From: Archangium violaceum
GTDB taxonomy: Bacteria > Myxococcota > Myxococcia > Myxococcales > Myxococcaceae
DNA: 64,000 bases
Assembly: GCF_016887565.1 (NCBI RefSeq)
Contig: NZ_CP069396.1
Span: forward strand, 4,615,001-4,679,000
Reading direction: 5' to 3'
Shown here: positions 43,649 through 53,800 of the stretch, one piece after another
Layout of the letters: each line of letters begins with the position of its first letter
Position numbering within the stretch: the first letter of the stretch is position 1
Made by a program: the position numbers and the translations under genes
The notes under the pieces: model-generated
Told to the model about the DNA's origin: nothing
What the model saw: only the letters and a program-made list of their open reading frames with translations
Database searches by the model: none

Positions 43649-46600
43649 CGTTCTCGTTCCCGGGCTTGCCCGTCCGGGGGGGTTGTGCGCGCCGCTCCAT
43701 CAGTTTCCGCATGGCGGCGCGGCGGTTTTCGGCTTGCGTCTGGTGCTGCTCCGTCGACGGTGGGGGCGGCGGCGCCTGGGTGAGCCAACGGGCCAGCGCG
43801 CTCACCGTGGGGTACTGCAGCAGGTTGACGAGCGGCACCGGCTGTCCCAGGGCCTGCTCCAGCCGGTTCTGCACCTGGACGAGGAGCAGTGAGTGGCCAC
43901 CCAGGTCGAAGAAGTTGTCGTGCGCGCCCACCTTCTCCAGCCCGAGCACCTGCTGCCAGATCTCCGCGATCGTCCGCTCGCGCCCGGCCGAGGGGCCCAC
44001 CCAGCCCGCCTCCAGCTCGGGGCGGGGCGGGGGAGGGGCGGGCAGGGCGGGGCGATCGATCTTGTTCGTGCTCGTGCGCGGCAGCTTGTCCAGGAAGACG
44101 AAGAAGGAGGGCACCATGAAGGCGGGCAGCTGCCGGGAGAGGTGTTCCCGCAGCTCGGACGAGGGCAGCGTCCGCGAGGCCACCACGTACGCGACGAGGC
44201 GCGGCTCCTCCGTCTTCTCCGCCGGGCGCACCACCACGGCGCACTCCACCACCGACTCGTGGCGCCCGAGCACCGTCTCCACCTCGCCCAGCTCCACCCG
44301 GTTGCCGCGGATCTTCACCAGATGGTCCGCGCGTCCGAAGAACTCCAGCGTTCCATCCGGGCTCAGCCGCGCGAAGTCGCCGGTGCGGTAGACGCGGTCG
44401 TCCTCGCGCCCGGTGAGCGGGTTGGCCAGGAAGGCCTTCCGCGTCTCCTCCGGACGCCGGTAGTAGCCGCGCGTGAGGTAGCGGCTGCGGATGTAGACCT
44501 CACCCTTGGCTCCGGGCGGGGTGGGGCGCTGGCGCGCGTCGAGCAGCAGCAGTTGTCTGCCGTCGATGGGCCGGCCCACCGGGATGGATCTCGCCCAGGC
44601 CGGAACCTCGCGCACGGCGTGGTGCGTGGCGAGCACCGTTTCGGTGGGGCCGTAGAGGTTGATGAGCTTCGGGCGCGGGCCGAAGCGCTCCAGCCACGCC
44701 CGGGCGAAGGGGATCGGCAGGGGCTCACCCGACAACAGCACGTACTCCAGCTCCGGGAAGGCCGCGCCTCCCGCGGAGGGCCCGAGGCTCTCCAGGAAGC
44801 GGGCGGCGAAGCTCGGCACCGTCTGGAAGAGGTGGATGCGCTCGCGGCGCAGCCAGTCCGCCATGGCGGTCGGACTGACGCGGATCGCCACGGGGGCCAG
44901 GCTCGCCGTCGCGCCGAAGCACAGCGCGCCCAGCAGCTCGCAGTAGCAGGCGTCGTAGGTGATGGGGGACCAGATGGCGATCCGCTTCGGGGCCACCATC
45001 CCGAACTCGGCGGACTGCCACTCCAGGAACTGCCGGAAGCTCCGGTGGGACTGCTCGATCCCCTTGGGACGGCCGGTGGAGCCGGAGGTGTAGACGATGT
45101 AGGCCGCGTCCTCCGGCCGTGCGCGCCCGCGCAACCCCTCGCCATCTCCCGGGCCCGCCACCGTCGTCGCGTCCAGCACCCAGGGCACCTGGGCCGCCAG
45201 CTCCGGGTGGGCCGCGAGCGCCGGGGGCTCGGTGACGAGACACGCGGGGCCCACGTCCTCGAGGATCTGCCTCAGGCGGCCATCGGGGTGGAGGACATCC
45301 AGGTAGACCATGGCGCCGCCCGCCTTGAGCACCGCCAGACCGGCGGCGATCTGATCCAGGCCGGCGTCGAACAGCAGGGCCACGGGCGAGCCCGGAGCCA
45401 CGCCGCGCTCGACGAGGGCGTGTGCCAGCTGGTTGGCGCGTGCGTCGAGCTGCGCGTACGTCCACTCCCGGCCCTCGAGGGAGACCGCGATGGCGTCCGG
45501 CGCCCGGCGGGCGTGGTCCTCGAAGAGCTCGTGCAGGCACCGATCGCCCGCGGCGCTCACTGGCTCGGGAACGGGCGCGAGCAATGCCTCCAGCTCCTGG
45601 GCGGAGAGCAGGGGCAGCTCCGAGAGCCGCGCCTCCGGCCGTGCCACCACCGCCTCGAGCAGGACCCGGAGCTGGCCCACCCAGCGGGAGATGGTGCGGG
45701 CATCGAAGAGGGCCGTGTCGTAGTTGAGCCAGCCGCTCAGCCCCTCGGGCGTGGGCTCCAGCATGAGCGTCAGATCGAACCGGGCGGTGGTGACCGGCAC
45801 CTCCAACCGCTCCACCCGCAGGTCTCCCATGCGCAGCTCGCCCACGGGGGCGTTCTGCAGGATGAGCATCACCTGGAAGAGGGGCGAGTAGCCCGGATCC
45901 CGCTCGGGCCGGAGGGCCTCCACCACCTTGGGAAACGGCGTCTCCTGGTGCGCGTAGACGCGCAGCGCCGTCCGCCGCACGCGCCCGAGCAGCTCGAGGA
46001 AGGTGGGATCTCCCCCGAGCTCACCCCGGAAGACGAGCGTGTTGACGAAGTAGCCGATCAGCTCGGCCAGCTCGGGGCGTTCCCGATTGGCCACGGGCGC
46101 GCCGACCCGGATGTCCTCCTGGCCCGTGTAGCGGTGGAGCAGCGTCTGGAACGCCGCCAGCAGGGTCATGAAGAGCGTGGCGCCCTCGCGCTGGCTCAGG
46201 GCCTCCAGGGCCTCCACCAGCGGCCGTGGCAGCCGCACCCGCTCGATGGCGCCCTCGGCGCTCTGCTTCGGTGGCCGGCGGTAGTCGGTGGGCAGCTCCA
46301 GCCGCGGTGCCTCCGGCAGCTCCTGGCGCCAGAAGGCCAGCTCCGCCTCCAGCTTCTCGCCCGAGAACGCCTGGCGGTGCCATGCCGCGTAGTCGGTGAA
46401 TTGGAGGGGAAGGGCGGACAGCGGCGAGGGACGGCCCGCCGTGAAGGACGCGTACAGCGCCCCCAGCTCGTGCGCCAGCACGCCAGCGGACCAGCCATCC
46501 CAGACGATGTGATGGATGACCAGCAGCAGCGCGTGCTCGTTCGGAGCCAGCCGGAAGAGGGTGAAGCGCAGCAGCGGGCCTCGGGCGAGATCGAACGGCC

Positions 46601-49600
46601 GGCGGGCCTCGCGCACCGCGGCCCGCTCGAGCGCGTCGCGGCGCTCGTCCCCGGGCACGCCGGAGAGCTCCTCCCGGGCGAGCTGGACGTCCGCGCCCGC
46701 CTGGAGCACGGGCCGCACCCGGTCTCCGTCACGGGTGAAGGTGGTGCGGAGCACCTCGTGGCGATGGACCACCTCCGCGATGGTGCGCTGGAGCGCCCCT
46801 TCGTCGAGCGGCCCCTCCAGGCGGAGCATCACCTCGTGGTTGTAGAGCGGGCTGTTGGGCTCGAGCTGATCCAGGAACCAGAGCTGCTCCTGTCCCACCG
46901 AGGGCACCGGGGCGGCGCCCGGCGGCTGACGCCCGAGCGGAGGGAGGCGGGAGCTTCCCGTGGCCGCCTCCAGGGCCGTGGCCAGCTCCGACAGGCCGGG
47001 CTTCTCGAAGAGCAGCGACAGTGGCACGTCCACCGCGAGCGACTCGCGCAAGCGGGCCATGGTGCGCGAGGCGAGCAGCGAGTGCCCGCCCAGCTCGAAG
47101 AAGGAGTCCGTCCGGCCCACGCGCGTGAGGTTCAGCACCTCCGCCCAGATGCGCGCCACCGCTTCCTCGGTGGGGGTCGCCGGGGGCTCGTGGTGGGCCG
47201 CGTCGTCGACCTCGGGAGCGGGCAGCGCGCGCCGGTTCACCTTCCCGTTGTCCGTGAGCGGCAGATCCTCCAGGCACACCCATACGCCGGGCACCATGTA
47301 CTCGGGCAGCCGCTCTCGCGCGAAGGCGCGCAGCTCCTCGAGCGCGGGGGGCTCGCCACGGGGCGCGTAGTAGGCCACCAGCCGCTGATCGCCCCGGGTG
47401 TCCTCGCGCACCATCGCCACCGCCTGCCGCACCCCGGGGTGCTGGCCCACCACGGACTCCACCTCGCCCAGCTCGATCCGGAAGCCGCGCAGCTTGGCCT
47501 GATGATCCACCCGGCCGAGGAACTCCACCCGGCCGTCCTGCCGGTAGCGCGCGCGATCTCCCGTCCGGTACATCCGGGCTCCTTCCCGGCCCGAGAAGGG
47601 ATCCGCGACGAAGCGCTCCGCGGTCAGCTCCGGACGCGCGGCGTATCCTCGCGCCACGCCCGCGCCACCGATGTACAGCTCGCCCACCACGCCGATGGGC
47701 ACCGGGTTGAGCGCCGGATCCAGGATGTACAGCTCGGTGTTCGCGATGGGCCGGCCGATGGGCATCGGCTCCTCGGCGCGCTCCACCTCGTGGGTGGAGG
47801 ACCAGATGGTCGTCTCGGTGGGACCGTACGCGTTGACGATCCGGGCGCGCGTCCAGCGGCGGAGATCCGTCACCAGCGCGGGCGGGAGGGCCTCGCCTCC
47901 CAGCACGAGCGTGCCCAACCCACCGAGCGCGTGTGCCGTCCCGGCGTCCTCCAGGAGGATGCGCGCGAGCGAGGGGGTGCACTGGAAGTGGGTGACGCCG
48001 TGCCGCTCGAGCAGCTCCGGCAGCTCCGCGTGTGGGATGCCGGGGCGGCGGGCGCGGCCATTCTGCTCGGGGGCCAGCACCACGGTGAAGCCGCGGGTGA
48101 GGCTCCAGATCAGCTCCAGGCCGGAGATGTCGAACGCGATGGTGGTGACGGCCAGCCACACCCCGGGGCCCTCCCTCCGGAGGGGGACGTCCATGGCCGA
48201 CAGGAAGGCGGCGAGGTTGCGCCGCGTCACCATCACCGCCTTGGGGGTGCCGGTGGAGCCGGAGGTATAGATGAGGTAGGCGAGGCCGTCGGCCGGTGCC
48301 GTGGCGAACGGAGGGACGGACGCACCACCGGACTGGCTCGCGGGCTCATCGAGCAGCAGCACGGGCAGGGGGGCCTGGGGGAACAGGTTCTCCAGCGCCC
48401 GTTCCGTGAGGAGCACGGCCGCGCGGCTGTCCTCGAGCATGAAGGAGAGCCGCGCGCGCGGGTAGGTCGGATCCAACGGGAGGTAGGCGGCGCCCGTCTT
48501 GAGCACGGCGAGCATCCCCACCACCATCTCCACCGAGCGGTGCAGGCACAGGGCGATGATCCGCTCCGGCCCGGCGCCGAGCCCGGCGAGACGGGCCGCG
48601 AGAGCGCTCGCGCGCGCGTCCAACTCCCGGTACGTCAGCGCCTCGCCCGCGAAGCGCAGGGCCACCGCGTCCGGAGTCGCGCGGGCCTGCTCCTCGAGGA
48701 GCCGCGCCACGTCGGAGCCGGGGGTGGGGGCGGCGGTGGCATTCCACTCGACGAGTTGCCGCTGGCGTTCCTCCTCCGGGAGGAGGGGCAGCTCGAGGAT
48801 CCGGCGCCCGGGCCCGGCCACCGCCGCCACGAGCATGCGCTGGAAACCATCCGCCAGACGCGCGGCGAGCCCGGCGTCCATCACGTCGGTGCCGTACTGG
48901 AGCGCCGCCCGCATGCCGCCCGGCGAGTCCTCCACCTCCAGGCACAGGTCGAACTGCGCGGTGGTTCCGTCCAGCTCCACCCGGCCCACCTCCAGCCCCT
49001 CGAGGGAGAACGGGGAGGGCGGCAGGTTGTGGAAGATGAACAGGGCCTGGAACGGCGGCTGCCGTCCGGTGGTGCGCGAGCGCTGGAGCTCCTCCACCAC
49101 GCGGTCGAACGGCACCTCCTGGTTCGCCAGGGCCCCGGAGAGCACCTCGCGCACCCGTCCGAGGAGCTCGCGGAAGACCGGGTTGCCGGACAGCTCCGCG
49201 CGCAGGGCCAGGGTGTTGATGAAGGGGCCCAGCACCCGCTCCAGGTCGGCGCGCGTGCGTCCCGAGACGGGCGTGCCGACCACCAGATCCGTCTGGCCGC
49301 TGAACCGGTGCAGCGCCGCCAGGAACGTGGTGAGCAGGACCGCGAAGGCCGTGGTCTGCTCCGCGCGGCCGAGCGCCTTCACCCGCGCGGCGAGCGCGGC
49401 CGGCAGCTCGAAGCGGTGGACCGCTCCCGCGAAGGTCCGCGTCGCGCTCCGGTGCCCCGGCAGCTCCAACGCGGACCGCTCCCCGGCCAGCTGCTTGCGC
49501 CAGTGCTGGAGCTGCCGCTCCACCACCTCGGGTGTGAGCGCGCTCCGCTGCCGGTGGGCGGCCTCAACGTATCCGGGACCGGAGGCGATGGCCGGTGCCT

Positions 49601-50192
49601 GGCCTCCCCTGCACTCCCGGTAGCGCGCGCCCAGCTCGCGGAGGAAGAGCCCGAGCGACCAGCCATCGAACACGGCGTGGTGGGCCACCAGCAGCAGCCA
49701 GTGCTCCTCGGCGCTGGCCCGCCACAGGATGACCCGGGTCAGCGGGCCCCGGGCGAGATCGAAGGGAGCCTCCGCGTGCTCGCGAGCGAGCCGGAGCACC
49801 TCCTCGTGCGCGGGCCGCGACGCCTCCAACTCCACCACCGTCACCGCGAGCCGGGGCTCCGGGTCCACCACCAGGGTGGGGTGGCCGTCCTCGAGCGGGA
49901 AGCGCATCCGCAGCGCGTCATGCTGGTGGGCGATCCGCTCCACCGCGCGCCGCAGCGCCTCCACATCCAGAGGGCCCGTCAGGCGCCAGAAGCTCCAGAT
50001 GTTCTGCACGGAGGTTCCCGGGTGGAGCTGCTCGAAGAAGAGCAGCCGCTCCTGGGTGAAGGAGAGCCGTGGGCGCTCGTTGGGAGGCGGCGGTGGCGTG
50101 GCGGCCTGAGTGTCCACGAGCTGCCCGCGCTGCATGGCACGCAGGAGCGCGAGCTTCGTCGGGGAGAGCTTCGGGCGGCTTTCTTCGGACAT
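43638..50192 (-). CDS. NRPS, C-A-T-C-A-T (second A domain with beta-amino-acid-like pocket)
   Basis: 2,184 residues. Domains: C1 about 40-480 (HHAVFDG), A1 about 500-1000 (YTSGSTGTPKA at 642), T1 Ser1038, C2 about 1080-1530 (HHIVWDG at about 1227), A2 about 1550-2050 (YTSGSTGRPKG at about 1701), T2 Ser2101, then a Pro/Gln-rich tail. Pocket residues by eye: A1 D-I-L-Q-V-G-A-I-W, similar to glycine codes but with Val and Ala changes; A2 D-A-C-Q-L-S-L-L-A, which lacks the usual Trp/Phe at position 239 and resembles, from memory, the beta-tyrosine code of SgcC1 (C-1027). No thioesterase, epimerase or methylation domain. A C domain at the N terminus means it accepts an upstream acyl chain, for which the FAAL-carrier protein is a candidate. 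Confidence 0.93.
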   Translation of the reverse strand: MSEESRPKLSPTKLALLRAMQRGQLVDTQAATPPPPPNERPRLSFTQERLLFFEQLHPGTSVQNIWSFWRLTGPLDVEALRRAVERIAHQHDALRMRFPLEDGHPTLVVDPEPRLAVTVVELEASRPAHEEVLRLAREHAEAPFDLARGPLTRVILWRASAEEHWLLLVAHHAVFDGWSLGLFLRELGARYRECRGGQAPAIASGPGYVEAAHRQRSALTPEVVERQLQHWRKQLAGERSALELPGHRSATRTFAGAVHRFELPAALAARVKALGRAEQTTAFAVLLTTFLAALHRFSGQTDLVVGTPVSGRTRADLERVLGPFINTLALRAELSGNPVFRELLGRVREVLSGALANQEVPFDRVVEELQRSRTTGRQPPFQALFIFHNLPPSPFSLEGLEVGRVELDGTTAQFDLCLEVEDSPGGMRAALQYGTDVMDAGLAARLADGFQRMLVAAVAGPGRRILELPLLPEEERQRQLVEWNATAAPTPGSDVARLLEEQARATPDAVALRFAGEALTYRELDARASALAARLAGLGAGPERIIALCLHRSVEMVVGMLAVLKTGAAYLPLDPTYPRARLSFMLEDSRAAVLLTERALENLFPQAPLPVLLLDEPASQSGGASVPPFATAPADGLAYLIYTSGSTGTPKAVMVTRRNLAAFLSAMDVPLRREGPGVWLAVTTIAFDISGLELIWSLTRGFTVVLAPEQNGRARRPGIPHAELPELLERHGVTHFQCTPSLARILLEDAGTAHALGGLGTLVLGGEALPPALVTDLRRWTRARIVNAYGPTETTIWSSTHEVERAEEPMPIGRPIANTELYILDPALNPVPIGVVGELYIGGAGVARGYAARPELTAERFVADPFSGREGARMYRTGDRARYRQDGRVEFLGRVDHQAKLRGFRIELGEVESVVGQHPGVRQAVAMVREDTRGDQRLVAYYAPRGEPPALEELRAFARERLPEYMVPGVWVCLEDLPLTDNGKVNRRALPAPEVDDAAHHEPPATPTEEAVARIWAEVLNLTRVGRTDSFFELGGHSLLASRTMARLRESLAVDVPLSLLFEKPGLSELATALEAATGSSRLPPLGRQPPGAAPVPSVGQEQLWFLDQLEPNSPLYNHEVMLRLEGPLDEGALQRTIAEVVHRHEVLRTTFTRDGDRVRPVLQAGADVQLAREELSGVPGDERRDALERAAVREARRPFDLARGPLLRFTLFRLAPNEHALLLVIHHIVWDGWSAGVLAHELGALYASFTAGRPSPLSALPLQFTDYAAWHRQAFSGEKLEAELAFWRQELPEAPRLELPTDYRRPPKQSAEGAIERVRLPRPLVEALEALSQREGATLFMTLLAAFQTLLHRYTGQEDIRVGAPVANRERPELAELIGYFVNTLVFRGELGGDPTFLELLGRVRRTALRVYAHQETPFPKVVEALRPERDPGYSPLFQVMLILQNAPVGELRMGDLRVERLEVPVTTARFDLTLMLEPTPEGLSGWLNYDTALFDARTISRWVGQLRVLLEAVVARPEARLSELPLLSAQELEALLAPVPEPVSAAGDRCLHELFEDHARRAPDAIAVSLEGREWTYAQLDARANQLAHALVERGVAPGSPVALLFDAGLDQIAAGLAVLKAGGAMVYLDVLHPDGRLRQILEDVGPACLVTEPPALAAHPELAAQVPWVLDATTVAGPGDGEGLRGRARPEDAAYIVYTSGSTGRPKGIEQSHRSFRQFLEWQSAEFGMVAPKRIAIWSPITYDACYCELLGALCFGATASLAPVAIRVSPTAMADWLRRERIHLFQTVPSFAARFLESLGPSAGGAAFPELEYVLLSGEPLPIPFARAWLERFGPRPKLINLYGPTETVLATHHAVREVPAWARSIPVGRPIDGRQLLLLDARQRPTPPGAKGEVYIRSRYLTRGYYRRPEETRKAFLANPLTGREDDRVYRTGDFARLSPDGTLEFFGRADHLVKIRGNRVELGEVETVLGRHESVVECAVVVRPAEKTEEPRLVAYVVASRTLPSSELREHLSRQLPAFMVPSFFVFLDKLPRTSTNKIDRPALPAPPPPRPELEAGWVGPSAGRERTIAEIWQQVLGLEKVGAHDNFFDLGGHSLLLVQVQNRLEQALGQPVPLVNLLQYPTVSALARWLTQAPPPPPSTEQHQTQAENRRAAMRKLMERRAQPPRTGKPGNENDGH

Positions 50193-50333
50193 GGATTCCA
50201 GGCTCCGAGGGCGCGGGAAGCGCGAGGGCGCGCATCTATACCTCTAGTCGCCTGTTCCGGGGCAGCCTTGCCTGACATAATTTCGCATACGCCTGCCCTC
50301 CTTCCGAGCGCGGGACATCTGATGAGGAGGGGC
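50193..50333. promoter_or_regulatory. Divergent promoter region (large NRPS / cupin-PKS side)
   Basis: 141 nt. On the plus strand CATAAT (50276-50281) is a good -10 candidate (5 of 6) without a clear -35. On the minus strand TATAGA (50240-50235) is a possible -10 for the NRPS unit. Regulation is unknown. Confidence 0.3.
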
Positions 50334-50684
50334 ATGAGAATCCTGAAGATCGTCACGGGCCCGGATGGGGAGAGCCACTTCCAGGAGGCGGAGATCGCCT
50401 TCGAGCCGATGGGCGCGCTCGCCTGTTCCGAGATGTGGCCGGTGATGGGCGCCGGCTTCCGTCACTTCCCCCCCGGCTTCGCCAGCGACTTCCATACTGC
50501 TGGAATGCGGGAACTGTCGGTCGTGCTGGCGGGCGAGGCCGACTATGAGGTGAGCGACGGCGAGGTCCGGCGGCTGGGGCCCGGCAGCGTGCTCCTGATG
50601 GAGGACACCACGGGCAAGGGGCACCGCAGCCGCAATGTGGGAGCCGCGGAGCGGATTTCGCTTTTCCTGCCACTCGGAGATTGA
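50334..50684 (+). CDS. Small cupin-fold protein
   Basis: 116 residues from the ATG at 50334, preceded by AGGAGG 3 nt away; an in-frame ATG at 50322 is an alternative. It is a single-domain beta protein with cupin features: HFPPGFASDFHTAGMRELSVVLAGEADYEVSDG, then the turn LGPGSVLLMEDTTGKGHRSR. Two His (FHTAG and KGHRS) could bind a metal. Such proteins act as small isomerases, dioxygenases or ligand sensors. Placed between the large NRPS and the PKS, it could be a tailoring enzyme or a bystander. The gene is easily missed, because it is the end of a very long antisense frame running through the NRPS gene. Confidence 0.72.
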   Translation: MRILKIVTGPDGESHFQEAEIAFEPMGALACSEMWPVMGAGFRHFPPGFASDFHTAGMRELSVVLAGEADYEVSDGEVRRLGPGSVLLMEDTTGKGHRSRNVGAAERISLFLPLGD

Positions 50685-50841
50685 GAATTCGCGCGCCGGG
50701 CCTCTTGGAGTGCCGGGCAGGTGGCCGGGCGGTCGGGAGCGTTTATTTGATGAGAGTGTTTGGCCGAAGACTGTAGACTGCGCGCCCTTTCTCTCGGCCT
50801 CGCCAGGCCGGGACCTCCAAACACCAAGGAAGGCGAAGTCA

Positions 50842-53800
50842 ATGGGCGCGTCTCGCGAGCCAGTCGCGATCATCGGAATGTCGGGCCGTTTCCCCGGGGC
50901 GAACACCCTGGAGCAGTTCTGGGAGAATCTCCGCAATGGGGTGGAGTCCATCCAGCGGATTCCAGAGAAGATCATCGACACCCGGAGGGATCCGCGGGGC
51001 AACCTGCCGCCCAATTTCGTCCCGAGGGGCTCGTTCCTGGCGGACACCGAGTGGTTCGATCACCAGTTCTTCGGGCTGTCGCTGCGTGACGCGAAGGTGA
51101 TGGATCCGCAGCAGCGGCTCTTCATCGAGTACGCGTGGACGGCGATCGAGGACGCGGGCTACGAGCCGGAGACGCTGGGCGAGCGCGTCGCCGTATATGG
51201 TGGAGGCGGGCCCTCGCGGCACATCCTCGACGCGCTGGATGCCTTCGGTCACGACTACGGCACCATGTTCGAGGTGGTGGCCACCGGCGTCGCCAACGCG
51301 ATGGCGATGCGCGTCTCGCACCTGTTCAACCTGCTGGGCGAGTCCCTCTACATCTATACCGCCTGCTCCACGACGCTGGTGGCCATCGACATGGCGTGCC
51401 GGGCGGTGCTCGATGGGCGGGCCGACGTGGCGCTCGCGGGCGGCACCGCCCTGTGGCTCCCCCAGATGGAGGGCTATGAGCACGTGGAGGGGATGATCCT
51501 CTCCAAGGACGGGCACTGCCGCGCCTTCGACGCGCGCGCCAGCGGCACCATCTGGGGCAATGGCGTCGGCGCGCTGGTCGTCAAGCCGCTCGCCCAGGCG
51601 CTGCGCGATCGGGATCCCATCCGGGCGGTGATCGCCGGCTCGGCGGTCAACAACGACGGGCGCCTGAACAAGCTCAGCTTCGCCTCGCCGAGCGCGGAGG
51701 GGCAGACGCGCTGCATCAAGATGGCCTACGCCGAGTCCGGCGTGCCGACCCAGAGCATCTCCTTCGTGGAAGCCCACGGCACCGGCACGGTGGTGGGTGA
51801 TCCGCTCGAGCTCGAGGGCCTGCACATGGCGTTCGGCAAGGGCAAGGGCCCGAAGACGGTCGCCCTGGGCTCGGTGAAGACGAACATCGGCCACCTGGAT
51901 CCGGTGGCGGGCATCGCCTCGGTGGCCAAGACGGTGCTCGCGCTGGAGAACGAGGAGCTCCCAGCCAGCCTGCACTTCGAGAAGCCCAACCCGGCCATTG
52001 ACTTCGAGTCCGGGCCGTTCTTCGTGAATTCCACCCTGCGGCCCTGGCCGCGGATGGACGGCGCGCCCCGGCGCGCGGGCGTCAACTCCTTCGGCGTGGG
52101 CGGCACCAACGCGCACGTCATCCTCGAGGAGGCGCCGAGGCCCGAGCAGCCGGTGCGCAGCGCGCGGCCGCGGCAGCTCGTCACCCTGTCGGCCCGGACG
52201 GAGAAGGCGCTGGACAACATGACGGCGCAGCTCGCCGCGCACCTGCGCAAGCACCCGGAGCTGGACGTGGCGGACGTGGCGTTCACCCGCGCGCTGGGCC
52301 GGCGCCAGTTCGACGCGCGCCGCGCCCTCGTGGTGGAGGACGTGCCCTCGCTCATCCAGGCGCTGGAGTCGCCCCCGCCCGCGGTGAAGGTGCGCCCCAG
52401 GGCCGAGCAGCAGAAGGTGGTCTTCCTCTTCCCCGGCCAGGGCTCGCAGCACACGCGGATGGCGCAGGAGCTGTACACGAGCGAGCCCGAGTTCCGCCGC
52501 GACGTGGACGACTGCTGCGAGGCGCTCCAGGGCCTGCTCAAGCAGGACGTGCGCAAGGTGCTCTTCCCCGAGCAGGACAAGCTCGCCTGGGCCGAGGAGC
52601 AGATTCAGCAGACGTACCTCACCCAGCCCATCCTCTTCGTCGTGGAGTACGCGCTGGCGCGGCAGTGGATGCGCTGGGGCATCCAGCCCGCGGCGATGCT
52701 CGGCCACAGCGTGGGCGAGTACGTGGCCGCGTGCCTCGCGGGCGTCTTCAACCCCGGTGAGGCGTTGACGCTCCTGGCGGCGCGCGGGCGCTGCATCCAG
52801 GAGGCCCCGACGGGCGCGATGATCGCCGTCACCCGTCCGGAGTCCGAGGTGGTCCCGCTGCTCGGGCCCGGCCTCGACGTCGCCGCGGTGAACGGCCCCG
52901 GCCAGTGCGTCGTCTCCGGTCCCCACGAGGCCATCGAGGCCCTGGAGAAGGTGCTGACGGGCAAGGGGATCGAGTCCTTCCGGTTGCGCACCTCGCACGC
53001 GTTCCACTCGGCCATGCTGGAGGGCGCCGCCGACAAGTTCCTGGGCGCCGCCCGCCGCGTGAAGTTCCGTGCCCCGCAGCTGCCCTTCATCTCCAACGTC
53101 ACCGGGACGTGGATCACCCCGGAGCAGGCCACGGATCCCCAGTACTGGGCCCGGCACCTGCGCCAGCCGGTGCGCTTCTGGGCCGGTCTGCAGACGCTCC
53201 GCCAGTCCGGATACCGGAACTTCCTCGAGGTGGGCCCCGGCCACACGTTGAGCAGGATCCTCCAGGAGAACCCGGTGGAGGGCGGTGGGCAGGAGCTGGC
53301 ACTGGCCTCGCTCAAGCACCCGAAGAAGGTGGGCTCGGACTACGACGTGCTGCTGCGCGGCCTGGGAGACCTCTGGGCGCACCGCGTGTCGGTGAAGTGG
53401 GCCGGGTACTACGGCAACGAGAAGCGCCGCCGCGTGCGCCTGCCGCACTACCCCTTCGAAAAGGCCTGGTGCGCGCTGTACGAGCCGGGTGAGGAGTTCA
53501 AGCTGGTGGAGAAGGCGCTGGGGGCGCAGCGGCTCGGCAATCCGCTCTCCGATGCCCAGCGGCCCACCGAGGGCCAGACGCAGGCCGCCGCGCAGCTCGC
53601 CGCCGTGGTCCAGGCCGCCAGTCACGCGCCCGCGCCCGTCGCGGATGCTCCCGCCGCCCGCGCCTCGCTGGCCGGCCCGCCCCTCCAGGCCCGTCCCAGC
53701 TCCTACCAGCGTGACTTCGTGGCCCCCAGCGGCGACGTGGAGATCCGCATCGCCGAGGTGTTCGGCCGGGCGCTCGGCATCCGCGAGGTCGGTGCGGACG

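Noticed and set aside
43893-50320. Very long plus-strand frame antisense to the large NRPS
   Set aside because: No recognisable motif until the last 116 residues, which are the real cupin gene; the rest is a high-GC shadow.
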